64,000 nt of DNA, taken from positions 1 to 64,000 of the forward strand of contig JAKPQM010000023.1 of assembly GCA_029546925.1 (NCBI GenBank). The letters are read 5' to 3'. A program made the position numbers and the translations under genes. Within the stretch, counting starts at the first letter, position 1, and every line of letters begins with the position of its first letter. Of this stretch, positions 26,886 to 36,196 are shown one piece after another. The DNA comes from Actinomycetes bacterium. Its GTDB lineage: Bacteria > Actinomycetota > Coriobacteriia > Coriobacteriales > Atopobiaceae. The notes under the pieces were generated by a model that saw only the letters and a program-made list of their open reading frames with translations, did no database searches and had not been told where the DNA came from.

Positions 26886-28307
26886 ATGGGGGCATTCTTC
26901 GGGGCGGCATCCAAGCGCGACGTCGTCATGGATGTGTTCTTCGGGGTCGATTACCATTCCCATCTGGGGACGCGCCGTGCCGGCATGGTCTCATGCCTGC
27001 CCGAGGGCGGCTTCAAGAAGGAGATCCACTCTATCGAGAACTCGCCGTTCCGTACGCGCTTCGAGAACGATCTTCCCGGTTTCCGCGGAACCTCCGCCAT
27101 GGGCTGCATCTCCGATTCCGATCCCCAGCCCCTGCTCGTGCGCTCGCATCTCGGCCTCTTCTCCATCGCCACGGTCGGTGCCGTCAACAATGCCGATGAG
27201 CTGATCGAGTCTTTCTCGCATGTGGGCCACCAGTTCATGGCCACGAGCTCGGGCGAGGTCAACACCACCGAGCTCATCGCCGCGCTCATCAATACCCAAG
27301 AGACGTTGGTCGAGGGCATCAGGTATGCGCAGGAGCAGATCGAGGGTTCCCTCACGCTGCTCGTCATGCGCGAGGACGGCGAGCTCATCGCAGCACGGGA
27401 TCCATGGGGACGCCTGCCGGTCCTCATCGGCAAGAACCACGAGGGCTACTGCGTTACCTTCGAGTCGTTCGCCTATGGCAAGCTGGGCTACGAGGATGAG
27501 CATGAGCTCGGTCCCGGCGAGATCGTCTCCATCACCGCCGACGGATACGAGACGCTTGTGCCACCGCAGGACAAGATGCGTATCTGCGCGTTCCTCTGGG
27601 TCTATTACGGCTATCCCAATTCCAACTACGAAGGCGTGAACGTCGAGGTCATGCGCTACAGGAACGGAGCGTGCATGGCCCGGGACGAGAAGGAGCGCAA
27701 CATCCTCCCCGATGTGGACTACGTTGCCGGCGTGCCCGATTCCGGCTTGCCGCACGCCATCGGTTTCGCCATCGAGAGCGGCAAGCACTTCGCACGTCCC
27801 TTCGTCAAGTACACGCCCACATGGCCGCGTTCGTTCATACCTGCGAGCCAGGTGCTGCGCGACCGTATCGCCCACATGAAGCAGATCCCCGTGCCCGAGC
27901 TCATCAAGGGCAAGAAGCTCCTTTTCGTGGACGATTCCATCGTGCGCGGCACGCAGCTGCGCGAGACGGTGGACTTCCTCTATGGTGCCGGCGCCGCCGA
28001 GGTCCATATGCGCTCTGCCTGCCCACCCATCATGTACGGCTGCAAGTACCTGTCGTTCTCGCGCAGCCGTTCGGAATACGAGCTCATTGCCCGTCGCAAG
28101 GTCCTCGAGCTCGAGGGCGAGGAGGGCGAGAAGCACATCGGCGAATATGCTGACGGCCGCACCGAGCGCGGCAGGTGCCTTCTGCGCTCGATTTGCGAGG
28201 AGATGGGTTTCGACTCGCTATCCTACCAGTCGCTCGATGGCATGCTCGAAGCTATCGGTATCGACCGCACGATGGTCTGCACCCACTGCTGGGATGGTCG
28301 CGAGTAG
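26886..28307 (+). CDS. PurF-like amidophosphoribosyltransferase paralogue without the N-terminal Cys
   Basis: A 473-residue protein with an Ntn-type glutaminase-like domain (HLGTRRAGMV, residues ~1-235) and a phosphoribosyltransferase domain with the PRPP loop LLFVDDSIVRGTQ. Functional PurF enzymes begin, after processing, with Cys-Gly as nucleophile. Here the equivalent sequence is MGAFFGAAS, with Gly for Cys, and no upstream in-frame start supplies one. It may use ammonia, act on another amine or be regulatory. The C-terminus CTHCWDGRE recurs in this paralogue type, as I recall it. An EamA gene follows 18 bp later. Confidence 0.85.
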   Translation: MGAFFGAASKRDVVMDVFFGVDYHSHLGTRRAGMVSCLPEGGFKKEIHSIENSPFRTRFENDLPGFRGTSAMGCISDSDPQPLLVRSHLGLFSIATVGAVNNADELIESFSHVGHQFMATSSGEVNTTELIAALINTQETLVEGIRYAQEQIEGSLTLLVMREDGELIAARDPWGRLPVLIGKNHEGYCVTFESFAYGKLGYEDEHELGPGEIVSITADGYETLVPPQDKMRICAFLWVYYGYPNSNYEGVNVEVMRYRNGACMARDEKERNILPDVDYVAGVPDSGLPHAIGFAIESGKHFARPFVKYTPTWPRSFIPASQVLRDRIAHMKQIPVPELIKGKKLLFVDDSIVRGTQLRETVDFLYGAGAAEVHMRSACPPIMYGCKYLSFSRSRSEYELIARRKVLELEGEEGEKHIGEYADGRTERGRCLLRSICEEMGFDSLSYQSLDGMLEAIGIDRTMVCTHCWDGRE

Positions 28308-28325
28308 GCTACGATAGCGGAGAGC

Positions 28326-29243
28326 ATGGAAAGATCCCCCGACATACCGATCTGGGTTTGGAAAGCTGCGCTGGCTCTGGCCGCAGCCATCTGGGGAGGC
28401 GCTTTCGTGGTCGTGAAGGGGGCGCTCGACGATGTCCCGCCCGCATGGATGCTTGCCATGCGCTTCTCCGCAACGGCCTTTATCCTCTGCATCGTCTTCC
28501 ACCGCCGGCTCAAGGAGCATCTCGATGTCGATCACGTGCGCAAGGGTATCGTGCTCGGCTTGTTCTCGGGCCCTGCGTTCGTGGCCCAGTTCGTGGGCCT
28601 TGCTGATACGACCCCCGGCAAGAGCGCCTTCATCACGGCGATCTACTGCGTCCTCGTTCCGTTCCTGAATTGGATTGTTGCGCGCAGACGTCCCCAGGGC
28701 ATCCATCTGGTCGCAGCCGTATTGGCGGTTGCCGGCATCGGATGCATCTCCTTCGGGGAAGGCTCCTCGGCGGCCCTCTCCCGTGGCGACTCCATAACCC
28801 TTGCCTGTGCGGTGCTCTTCGCGCTCCATATCGTGTATGTGGCACGCTATGCGCAGGGCCGCGACATCATGACGCTCACCATCGTGCAAATCGCCGTCTC
28901 GGCTGTCATCTCCCTTATATGGGCGTTGGCGTTCGAGCAGGTTCCCGCCCCCGGGGCGCTGGGCCCCGGCTTCTGGGTTTCCTTAGCCTACCTCGTGATC
29001 CTCTCCTCGTGCGTTGCCATGGTGGTGCAGAATGTGGCGCAGAGCATCGTGGAGCCTGCAACGGCGGCCCTGCTCCTCTCGCTCGAGAGCGTCTTCGCCG
29101 TGGTGTTCAGCGTCATCTTCTCTCACGAGGATCTCACCATGCGCCTCGTCGCCGGCTTCGCGCTGATCTTCCTCGCGATCCTTGCAAGCGAGGTTCTGCC
29201 GACGATCTTGGGCAAGCAGGCTGCGGGGGAACGCGCGAGCTGA
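28326..29243 (+). CDS. EamA/DMT-family transporter
   Basis: A 305-residue inner-membrane protein with ten predicted helices in two EamA repeats. The first repeat begins with LALAAAIWGGAFVVVKGAL, and the second includes ILSSCVAMVVQNVAQ and AALLLSLESVFAVVFSVI, which is typical of the drug/metabolite transporter superfamily. The substrate is unknown; amino acids or related metabolites are common. GCGGAGAG is upstream. It is 18 bp from the PurF-like gene, so the two are probably co-transcribed. It converges on the nitroreductase gene. Confidence 0.9.
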   Translation: MERSPDIPIWVWKAALALAAAIWGGAFVVVKGALDDVPPAWMLAMRFSATAFILCIVFHRRLKEHLDVDHVRKGIVLGLFSGPAFVAQFVGLADTTPGKSAFITAIYCVLVPFLNWIVARRRPQGIHLVAAVLAVAGIGCISFGEGSSAALSRGDSITLACAVLFALHIVYVARYAQGRDIMTLTIVQIAVSAVISLIWALAFEQVPAPGALGPGFWVSLAYLVILSSCVAMVVQNVAQSIVEPATAALLLSLESVFAVVFSVIFSHEDLTMRLVAGFALIFLAILASEVLPTILGKQAAGERAS

Positions 29244-29400
29244 ATCGCCCTGTCGATGGGCCGTGCAGGCCCGATCTTGGCAGCAGGGCTTCCGATGGGG
29301 CGGGGAACGTGCCTCAGATGGAGCGAACGCTGCTTCCGACCAAGCAGGATTGGGGTGTGCCGGGATAGGATCGGCCCGGCCCTACCGGGAAAGACAGCCT

Positions 29401-29925
29401 CTAGAGCGTGGATACGCTGTGCTCGAGGTCGAAGCGAATCTCGTGATGGGGCGAGGTGGTGCAGCCCTCGGCGGCATAGCCCACGTCGATGATGCAGGAG
29501 ACCTCGATGGTATCGCCGAGCTCGAGCGCCTCGTGGATATTTCGGGCATTGAAACCGCGCACCCACAGCGTGCCCAGACCGAGCTCGGTTGCCTGGAGCA
29601 TCATGTGCGTGGCCACGATCGAGCAATCCATATCGCCCGAGGTGTAGTGGTGCCATGTCTCGCGTTTGTTGTGCCACACGGCTTCCGTGTCCCAGCACAC
29701 CACGAGGGCGATGGGGGCATCGTAGATCATGCGCGTTGCCGAGCAAAGCCTATCCATGGCCTCGCTTCCTGCACGTACGACGAAGATGCGCTGGGGTTGC
29801 TTGTTCGCTGCGGTCGGCGCGATGCGCCCCGCCTCGAGGATGAGGGCGAGCTTGTCCTCCTCGACTGGAGTCGGTGCGAACGAGCGTACCGAGAAGCGCT
29901 CTCGTGCCAAATCGAGAAATGCCAT
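29401..29925 (-). CDS. Nitroreductase-family FMN protein
   Basis: A 174-residue flavoprotein of the short, nitroreductase-like subfamily. RFSVRSFAPTPVE is the FMN phosphate-binding start, GRIAPTAANKQPQRIFVV the second FMN segment, and ELGLGTLWVRGFN the C-terminal FMN loop. It likely reduces a nitro or quinone substrate with NAD(P)H; the actual substrate is unknown. The start at 29925 has AAGGGAG upstream. It is divergent from nudC. Confidence 0.9.
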   Translation of the reverse strand: MAFLDLARERFSVRSFAPTPVEEDKLALILEAGRIAPTAANKQPQRIFVVRAGSEAMDRLCSATRMIYDAPIALVVCWDTEAVWHNKRETWHHYTSGDMDCSIVATHMMLQATELGLGTLWVRGFNARNIHEALELGDTIEVSCIIDVGYAAEGCTTSPHHEIRFDLEHSVSTL

Positions 29926-29999
29926 GGTGATCTCCCTTCGTACGTATCTCCTCAACGTTCAGTTGTACCATTATGAAGCTGGCGACGCGAGGGGGAGCA

Positions 30000-30842
30000 T
30001 TGATCCAGGACATAGGCGAACACGTCTACGACAATCATTTTGCGCAGCATGAGGCGGGGCCTGGGAGCTACGTGCTCCACTACGTGGGCAGCACCGTGCT
30101 CTGCAAACTCGATGGCGAGGCCATCGATCTGCCGCTGCTCTCCGATTTCTCCGATAAGCCCGATCTCCAGTACCTCTTCTCCATCGATGACAAGGACTTC
30201 TTCCTTTCCCGCAGCAAGAAGGTTGCAATCGAGGGTTTCTCGTATGAGACCGTCGGCTGGCTGCGCTTCGCCGAACCGCAATACCTGCTCTTCGCCGTGG
30301 CGACCGGGTGGCAGCTGTTCAATTGGTACGAGGCGAATCGTCACTGCGGTCGCTGCGGGCACCCCACCCAGGCCGTCCCTACAAGCCGCGAGCTGTGCTG
30401 CCCCGCATGCGACCTCGTCATCTACCCCAAGATCTCGCCGGGCGTGATCGTAGGCGTCATCGATCCCGCGACCGAGCGCATCATCCTCACCAAGTACGCG
30501 GGCCGCGAGCATGCCCGCTATGCACTGGTCGCCGGCTTCACCGAGATCGGCGAGAGCCTCGAGCAGACGGTTGCGCGCGAGGTCATGGAGGAGGTCGGAC
30601 TCAAGGTCAAGAACCTCGTGTTCTATAAGAGCCAGCCCTGGTCGTTCTCGGACACCCTGCTCGTGGGCTTCTATTGCGAGGTCGATGGCGACACGGCTAT
30701 CACCGTCGACCACTCCGAGCTCAAGGTGGCCGACTGGCTCGCCCGTAGCGAGATGCCCGACCGCGCCGAGGATAAGGTGAGCCTTACGGGCGAGATGATG
30801 CGGCGCTTCAGGTCGATCGGCAACGCCGTTCTAAAAGGATAG
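30000..30842 (+). CDS. nudC: NAD+ diphosphatase NudC
   Basis: A Nudix hydrolase that cleaves NADH/NAD+ to NMN and AMP and, in relatives, removes NAD caps from RNA. The zinc ribbon is HCGRCG...CPACD, the Nudix box spans GFTEIGESLEQTVAREVMEE and the following VGL, and SQPWSFSD is the NudC-specific SQPWPF-type motif. A TTG start at 30000 is preferred. GAGGGGGAG lies 6 nt before it and the protein then begins with IQDIGEHVYDN. The ATG at 29973 has no ribosome-binding site. The product is 280 residues. Confidence 0.93.
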   Translation: MIQDIGEHVYDNHFAQHEAGPGSYVLHYVGSTVLCKLDGEAIDLPLLSDFSDKPDLQYLFSIDDKDFFLSRSKKVAIEGFSYETVGWLRFAEPQYLLFAVATGWQLFNWYEANRHCGRCGHPTQAVPTSRELCCPACDLVIYPKISPGVIVGVIDPATERIILTKYAGREHARYALVAGFTEIGESLEQTVAREVMEEVGLKVKNLVFYKSQPWSFSDTLLVGFYCEVDGDTAITVDHSELKVADWLARSEMPDRAEDKVSLTGEMMRRFRSIGNAVLKG

Positions 30843-30923
30843 CGGGAACTGCACACGACGGGCCCCCTGCCGGGACTCGTTTTTTGGTAGGCTGTACGAA
30901 GGTCGGCCAATCGGGAGGTATCC

Positions 30924-31742
30924 ATGTACAAGCTCATTGCATCCGATCTCGACGAGACCCTCCTCGGCACCGACCATCGTATCTGCCAGCGCAATCTCGA
31001 AGCCATCCGCGCGGCTCGCGAGCAGGGTATGCGCTTCGTCGCCGCTTCGGGACGAGGCCACCGATCTATCTCACGCGAACTCGCCGCGCTCGACCTGCTC
31101 GACGTGCCGGGCGAATACGCTATCGCCTTCAACGGCGGCGTGCTTGCCAGCAATGTGGGTCCGACGCCTATCCAAAGCGTCACGCTGTCATGGGAGCACG
31201 CCGATGAGCTCTGGCGCTACGGTACGGCGAAGGGCCTCTGCATGCATGTCTACACGATCGATGATGTCGTCTATGTGCGGAATTATGTGGACGAGGATCG
31301 CGCGTACGTGGGCGATCGCATGCACGTTATCGAGACGTATGAGCGCGACCTCGGTTTTCTGCAGGGCACGTCCCTCGTGAAGGTTCTCTTCATGGACCTC
31401 GATCCCGCCCGCCTGCGCGCAATCCACGAAGATCTCGGAGACCGTGTGGCCGACCTCGATGTGAGCTACTCGGCGCGCCGCTACATCGAATTCAATCCTG
31501 CAGGCGTCAACAAGGGGGCGGGGCTGCTCTCGCTCGCAGCTCATCTCGGCATCGATCCGTCCGAGACCATCGCCATCGGTGATGGCCCCAACGACATACC
31601 CATGATTTCCGCTGCCGGCCTCGGTGCCTGCGTGGCGAATGCCTATGATGAGGTCAAGGAAGCGAGCTCGTACATCTGCGAGGCCGATAACAACGAGGGC
31701 GGCGTTGCCGAGGTCATCGAGCGCTTCGTGCTGGGGTGCTAG
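30924..31742 (+). CDS. Cof-type HAD-superfamily phosphatase
   Basis: A 272-residue HAD hydrolase of subfamily IIB. Motif I is ASDLDETLL (nucleophile first Asp), motif II AASGRG, motif III the Lys of GVNKGAGLL, and motif IV IAIGDGPNDIPMI. These enzymes dephosphorylate sugar phosphates or cofactors such as FMN and PLP; the substrate is not predictable. A GGGAGG site precedes the start. It is followed by a DUF554 gene, 36 bp between. Confidence 0.93.
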   Translation: MYKLIASDLDETLLGTDHRICQRNLEAIRAAREQGMRFVAASGRGHRSISRELAALDLLDVPGEYAIAFNGGVLASNVGPTPIQSVTLSWEHADELWRYGTAKGLCMHVYTIDDVVYVRNYVDEDRAYVGDRMHVIETYERDLGFLQGTSLVKVLFMDLDPARLRAIHEDLGDRVADLDVSYSARRYIEFNPAGVNKGAGLLSLAAHLGIDPSETIAIGDGPNDIPMISAAGLGACVANAYDEVKEASSYICEADNNEGGVAEVIERFVLGC

Positions 31743-31778
31743 CGTTACAATGGGCGCGTTGCCCTGAAAGGGAACCGC

Positions 31779-32489
31779 ATGATATTGCTCGGCGCGCTGA
31801 TCAACGGGATCGAGGCAGCACTCGGTGGGGTGCTGGGCGTCGTGTTGCGCCGCTGGATCAAGAAGGATATGGGAGACTTCCTCATCGTGGGCCAGGGTCT
31901 CTGCGTGGTGCTGATCGCCATCCAGGGCATGCAGGGCGGCTCCGCCGTGATCGTGACCCTTTCCATGGCGCTGGGATCGGCGCTCGGTTTCCTGCTCGAT
32001 ATCGATGGCTGGTTCCGCCGCGTGGGCGATGCCATCCAGTCCCGCCTCGACAAGAGCTTCAAGGGAAACGAGAACCTCGGAGTCTTCTCACGGGGTTTCG
32101 TGCCGGCCTCGATCCTTGTCTGCACGGGCAGCATGGCCATCATGGGATCGCTGCAAAGCGGGATCCAGCTCGATCATGCCACCCTGCTCTCGAAGGGTCT
32201 GCTCGACCTTGTGATCTGCATGGTTATGGCCTCTACGCTGGGAATCGGCGTGGCATTCTCCGGGGTGACGGTCTTTGTCTACGAGGGGCTGCTCACCCTG
32301 CTCGCCGCAAATATATCCCCGCTGCTTTCCGCAGCCGTTATCGAGAACATGGTGGTGACGGGCTCGCTCCTGCTCCTTGCGATCGGTTTCGACCTCATGG
32401 GCGTTGTCCCTATCAAGGTTGCGAACATGATCCCGGCAGCGTTCATGCCCGTCCTCATCGTTTTCCTGTTCGCACTGTTCGGCATCTAG
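31779..32489 (+). CDS. DUF554 family membrane protein
   Basis: A 236-residue integral membrane protein with about seven hydrophobic segments. GALINGIEAALGGVLGV, LCVVLIAIQGMQGG, FVPASILVCTGSMAIMGSLQSG and ENMVVTGSLLLLAIGFDLMG match the DUF554 (YdfK-like) family. It is a possible transporter of unknown substrate. It belongs to a same-direction run of genes from nudC to the SGNH hydrolase. Confidence 0.9.
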   Translation: MILLGALINGIEAALGGVLGVVLRRWIKKDMGDFLIVGQGLCVVLIAIQGMQGGSAVIVTLSMALGSALGFLLDIDGWFRRVGDAIQSRLDKSFKGNENLGVFSRGFVPASILVCTGSMAIMGSLQSGIQLDHATLLSKGLLDLVICMVMASTLGIGVAFSGVTVFVYEGLLTLLAANISPLLSAAVIENMVVTGSLLLLAIGFDLMGVVPIKVANMIPAAFMPVLIVFLFALFGI

Positions 32490-32504
32490 GATAGGAGCCT
32501 TCTC

Positions 32505-33284
32505 ATGGCATGTGCGCTGGTTACGGGGGCGACGGGCGGTATCGGATCCGAGCTCTGCGATATCCTCGCAGGCAACGGTTACGATCTCGTGCTCGTCGCA
32601 CGCAACGAGGAGAAGCTCATCGCGCTTTCCAAACGGCTCGAGCTGGCCTACGGCGTCGAGGCTCCGGCCTTCCCCGCCGACCTCTCCAAACCCGGCATCG
32701 CCGACCTGCTCTTCCGAGCGGTGATAGAAGAGGGCATCGTGGTAGATATCCTTGCCAACAATGCGGGCTTCGGCGATCAGGGCGCTTTCCTCGACTCCGA
32801 TTGGGAGCGCCAGGAGAAGATGATAGACCTCAACATCCGCGCGCTCATGAGGCTCTCATACCTCTTCGGCAACGATATGCGCGCACGCGGGTACGGCCGC
32901 ATCCTGAACATGGCCTCCGTGGCGGCGTTCACCGCCGGTCCCTATATGCCTGTCTATTTTGCGAGCAAGGCCTTCGTCTTGAGCTTCTCGCAGGCGCTCG
33001 GAGAGGAGCTGCGGGGCAGCGGCGTCACCGTCACGGCACTGTGTCCGGGCACGACGGCCACGGGTTTCTGGGATGCTGCCGGCATGGATGCGACCCACGT
33101 CTTCTCGCTCATGCGGGCGCAATCGCCGCGCACGGTCGCAGAGCTGGGGTATCGTGCCCTCATGGCGGGCAAGCCCGTTGCTCTGCACTCGCCTGCAACG
33201 CATCTTGCCAACATCGCTGCGCGCCTCGTGCCGAGGCGCCTGTCCACATGGGTGTGCGGCAGGGTGCTGTCCAAGCGCGGATAG
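32505..33284 (+). CDS. Short-chain dehydrogenase/reductase
   Basis: A 259-residue classical SDR of the DltE/YqjQ type. The nucleotide-binding Gly motif is TGATGGIG, LANNAG is present, and the catalytic Ser-Tyr-Lys appears as MASVAAF...PVYFASK. It probably uses NADP(H) because an Arg (VARNEEK) follows beta-2. The substrate is not known. AGGAG lies upstream, and it is 15 bp after the DUF554 stop. Confidence 0.92.
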   Translation: MACALVTGATGGIGSELCDILAGNGYDLVLVARNEEKLIALSKRLELAYGVEAPAFPADLSKPGIADLLFRAVIEEGIVVDILANNAGFGDQGAFLDSDWERQEKMIDLNIRALMRLSYLFGNDMRARGYGRILNMASVAAFTAGPYMPVYFASKAFVLSFSQALGEELRGSGVTVTALCPGTTATGFWDAAGMDATHVFSLMRAQSPRTVAELGYRALMAGKPVALHSPATHLANIAARLVPRRLSTWVCGRVLSKRG

Positions 33285-33297
33285 GGGAGGATCGCCG

Positions 33298-34041
33298 ATG
33301 AGAAGGTCCTTAGGACGAGAGGCGGCGAAGCTGGCGGCGGTCGTGCTGATGGCTGCGCTGGCAATCGGCGCGCTGGTGCTGGGATTTTTCATGCGAGGCA
33401 AGCGGATCCAGGTCGCTCCTGCCCGCATCTCCTGCGTGGGGGATTCCATCACCTTCGGATTCGGCCTCGAGAATCGCGAACAGGAGTGCTGGGTCTCCCT
33501 GCTCCCGGCGCTTCTCGCAGACGGTTGCCAGACAAGCAACTACGGCCTCTCGGGCAGCTGCGTGCTCTCGGACGGTTTCATGCCTTGGTTGGAGAGCCCG
33601 CAGGCCCGGGAGTTCTGGGCCGTAGAGGAGGATCTTGTGATCGTGATGCTCGGCACGAACGATACGGCTGATGCCGCATGGGATGTTGGGCATTTCGAGA
33701 GCGAGTACGGCGAGCTGGTGGCGCGCATCCAGCAAAAGCCGGGGAATCCGCACGTCATCATCATGCTGCCCCCACGGATCTTCGCGAGCCCCGCTCTCGA
33801 TGAGACGCTGGTCGAGGAGGCCATCCCTGCCATCAGGCGTGTGCAGGAGCGTGCGGGCGCAGGTCTTGTCGACCTCTACACCCTCACCATGGACCACCCC
33901 GAATGGTTCGACGATGGGCTCCACCCCAATGCCGCCGGCAACGAGGCCATCGCCGCCTGTATCGCAGATGCGATCCGCGCAGCCTGGCAACCGAGCGCAG
34001 CTCTGTCGGACGCGCGCGAGTCCCCTCGCTCCTCCCGATGA
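33298..34041 (+). CDS. SGNH/GDSL hydrolase with N-terminal membrane anchor
   Basis: A 247-residue protein. Residues ~8-30 (AKLAAVVLMAALAIGALVLGFF) form a signal anchor, so the enzyme is extracytoplasmic. The SGNH blocks are CVGDSITFG (Ser), GLSGSCV (Gly), LGTNDTA (Asn) and DGLHPN (Asp, His). It is probably an esterase on cell-wall or polysaccharide acyl groups. The start at 33298 follows GGGGAGGA, 13 bp after the SDR stop. Confidence 0.92.
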   Translation: MRRSLGREAAKLAAVVLMAALAIGALVLGFFMRGKRIQVAPARISCVGDSITFGFGLENREQECWVSLLPALLADGCQTSNYGLSGSCVLSDGFMPWLESPQAREFWAVEEDLVIVMLGTNDTADAAWDVGHFESEYGELVARIQQKPGNPHVIIMLPPRIFASPALDETLVEEAIPAIRRVQERAGAGLVDLYTLTMDHPEWFDDGLHPNAAGNEAIAACIADAIRAAWQPSAALSDARESPRSSR

Positions 34042-34200
34042 AGAACGTGTTACATATGGGAGCCAAATAGAATGTGTCCTCGGCACGTTCGTCCTGTTCG
34101 TGCTTTAATAGCTTCCATACACGCTGAACGCAGTCGCCAATCACACCAATTCACGCCCAACTTCTGTACGGTCGCGGGTACATTTGGAGGAAGCCTGAGC

Positions 34201-34776
34201 ATGCGGCAGTTAGAAGAAAGGATCCTCGAGGACGGCAAGGTGCTGCCTGGAGGGGTTCTCAAGGTCGGCAGCTTCCTCAACCACTGTATCGACACCAAGC
34301 TTCTGGACGCGATGGCGGCAGAGATCGCTGCGCTCTACAAGGACACCGAGGTCACCAAGATCATTACCATCGAGGCGAGCGGCATAGCGCTTGCGGTTGC
34401 GACGGGCATGGCAATGGGCGTGCCCGTTGTTTTTGCCAAAAAGCACCGCACCACCAATGTCGATGGCACGGTCCACATGACCATCGTCCACTCCTTCACC
34501 CACAACGAGGACTATCATGTGGTCGTGAGCAGCGATTGCATGTCCGATCAGGACAAGGTCCTCATCATCGACGATTTCCTCGCCAACGGCAGCGCCTTGC
34601 GCGGCCTGATCGACCTGGTAGCCCAATCGAATGCAGAGGTCGTAGGCGTGGCGGTGGCGATAGAGAAATGCTTCCAGTCCGGAGGCGACGAGTTCAGGGC
34701 GAAGGGCATCCGCGTGGACGCCCTCGCATCGATCGAGTCAATGACAGACGACGGGCAGATCCGCTTCTGCTCCTAG
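34201..34776 (+). CDS. xpt: Xanthine phosphoribosyltransferase
   Basis: A 191-residue purine salvage enzyme that makes XMP from xanthine and PRPP. The PRPP loop is VLIIDDFLANGSAL, and FAKKHRTTN is the Xpt-specific substrate segment. Length is like Bacillus Xpt (194). The start at 34201 has GGAGGA upstream; the longer frame from 34072 has none. The BMP/ABC nucleoside importer follows directly, which makes a salvage cluster. No purine riboswitch could be recognised in the leader. Confidence 0.95.
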   Translation: MRQLEERILEDGKVLPGGVLKVGSFLNHCIDTKLLDAMAAEIAALYKDTEVTKIITIEASGIALAVATGMAMGVPVVFAKKHRTTNVDGTVHMTIVHSFTHNEDYHVVVSSDCMSDQDKVLIIDDFLANGSALRGLIDLVAQSNAEVVGVAVAIEKCFQSGGDEFRAKGIRVDALASIESMTDDGQIRFCS

Positions 34777-34828
34777 CCTGCGTTGTATAGGAATGACCAT
34801 CAGTTCCAAGAAGGAAAGGGAATCCAAC

Positions 34829-36076
34829 ATGGAAAACAACATCAGCCGCCGTTCGCTCCTCGCTGCCGGTCTCACCGGCGCCGCCTCCCTCGCACTTGCT
34901 GCCTGCAATGGCAACGGCGATGGCGACGAGAACCCCGCCGACGGCGGCGATACCGCAAAACCCGGCATGAAGGTCGGCCTCATCTGCCTGCACGATGAGA
35001 ACTCAACCTACGACCTCAACTTCATCAACGCCTTCAAGGAGGCTATGGCCACCCTCGGCATCGCCGATGGCGACTCCATGATCAAGACCAACATCCCCGA
35101 GGGCCAGGAGTGCTACGACGCCGCCGCCGAGTTCGCCGATGCCGGCTGCGCCGTCATCTTCGCCGACTCCTTCGGCCATGAGGACTACATGATCCAGGCC
35201 GCCAAGGAGTTCCCCGAGGTCCAGTTCTGCCACGCGACCGGCACCAAAGCCCACACCGAGGGCCTCGCCAACTACCACAACGCCTTCGCCTCCATCTACG
35301 AGGGCCGCTTCCTTGCGGGCGTCGCCGCCGGCATGAAGCTGCAGGAGATGATCGATGCCGGCACCATCGCCGCCGATGCGGCCAAGATGGGCTATGTGGG
35401 CGCCTTCACCTACGCCGAGGTCGTCTCCGGCTACACCTCCTTCTATCTGGGCGCCAAGTCCATCGTCCCCGAGGTCACCATGGACGTCACCTTCACCGGC
35501 TCCTGGTACGACGAGACCGCCGAGAAGGAAGGCGCCAACAAGCTCATGGGCGGCGGCTGCGTCCTCATCTCCCAGCACGCCGACTCCATGGGTGCTCCCA
35601 CCGCATGCGAGAACGCCGGCGTGCCCAACGTCTCCTACAACGGCAGCACCCTCGATGCCTGCCCCAACACCTTCATCGTGTCCTCCCGCATCAACTGGGC
35701 CCCGTACTATGAGTATGCGGTCAATACCGCCAAGGGTGGCGGCGCCATCGACGCCGACTGGACCGGTACCCTGGGCACCGGCTCCGTCATGCTGACCGAC
35801 GTCAACGAGGCCGTTGCGGCCGCCGGCACCGTCGAGAAGATCGCCGAGGTCCGCGCCGGTCTCGAAGATGGCTCCGTCCGCGTTTTCGATACCGCCACCT
35901 TCACCGTCAACGGCCAGACCCTCACGAGCTACCTTGCCGATGTCGATACCGACGCCGACTACACGCCCGACACCGAGGTCATCGCCGACGGGTACTTCCA
36001 CGAGTCCGAGTACCGCTCCGCTCCGTACTTCGACCTCCAGATCGACGGTATCAACCTTCTCGATACGGCGTTCTAA
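34829..36076 (+). CDS. BMP-family nucleoside-binding lipoprotein
   Basis: A 415-residue substrate-binding protein of the Med/BMP (PnrA) family. It has a Tat-like signal with RR (R7-R8, ISRRSLLAAG) and the lipobox Cys at C26 (LALAAC). The mature domain begins at KVGLICLHDENSTYD; YEGRFLAGVAAGMK and KMGYVGAF are BMP motifs. It would bind purine nucleosides outside the cell for the ABC transporter that follows. Codon use is strongly biased to C-ending codons, which suggests high expression. A strong terminator follows. Confidence 0.94.
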   Translation: MENNISRRSLLAAGLTGAASLALAACNGNGDGDENPADGGDTAKPGMKVGLICLHDENSTYDLNFINAFKEAMATLGIADGDSMIKTNIPEGQECYDAAAEFADAGCAVIFADSFGHEDYMIQAAKEFPEVQFCHATGTKAHTEGLANYHNAFASIYEGRFLAGVAAGMKLQEMIDAGTIAADAAKMGYVGAFTYAEVVSGYTSFYLGAKSIVPEVTMDVTFTGSWYDETAEKEGANKLMGGGCVLISQHADSMGAPTACENAGVPNVSYNGSTLDACPNTFIVSSRINWAPYYEYAVNTAKGGGAIDADWTGTLGTGSVMLTDVNEAVAAAGTVEKIAEVRAGLEDGSVRVFDTATFTVNGQTLTSYLADVDTDADYTPDTEVIADGYFHESEYRSAPYFDLQIDGINLLDTAF

Positions 36077-36093
36077 GAGATCTCGATCCCATC

Positions 36094-36129
36094 GAAGACG
36101 GTTCCCCCTCTCGGGGGCCGTCTTCTTTT
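36094..36129 (+). terminator. Rho-independent terminator after the binding-protein gene
   Basis: The stem GAAGACGG/CCGTCTTC (36094-36101 and 36118-36125) contains an inner CCCCC/GGGGG stem and is followed by TTTT. Placed between the binding protein and the ATPase/permease genes, it probably sets the usual excess of binding protein over transporter. Confidence 0.85.
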
Positions 36130-36196
36130 GAATGGAAAGGGGCGAATAGGAAGGGGTACTCCCCTTTCTATTCCCGGCAACGGGCAAGCGGTGATT

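Noticed and set aside
34042-34200. Possible purine riboswitch upstream of xpt
   Set aside because: xpt genes often have one, but the conserved loop sequences and the closing P1 stem are not found in this leader.
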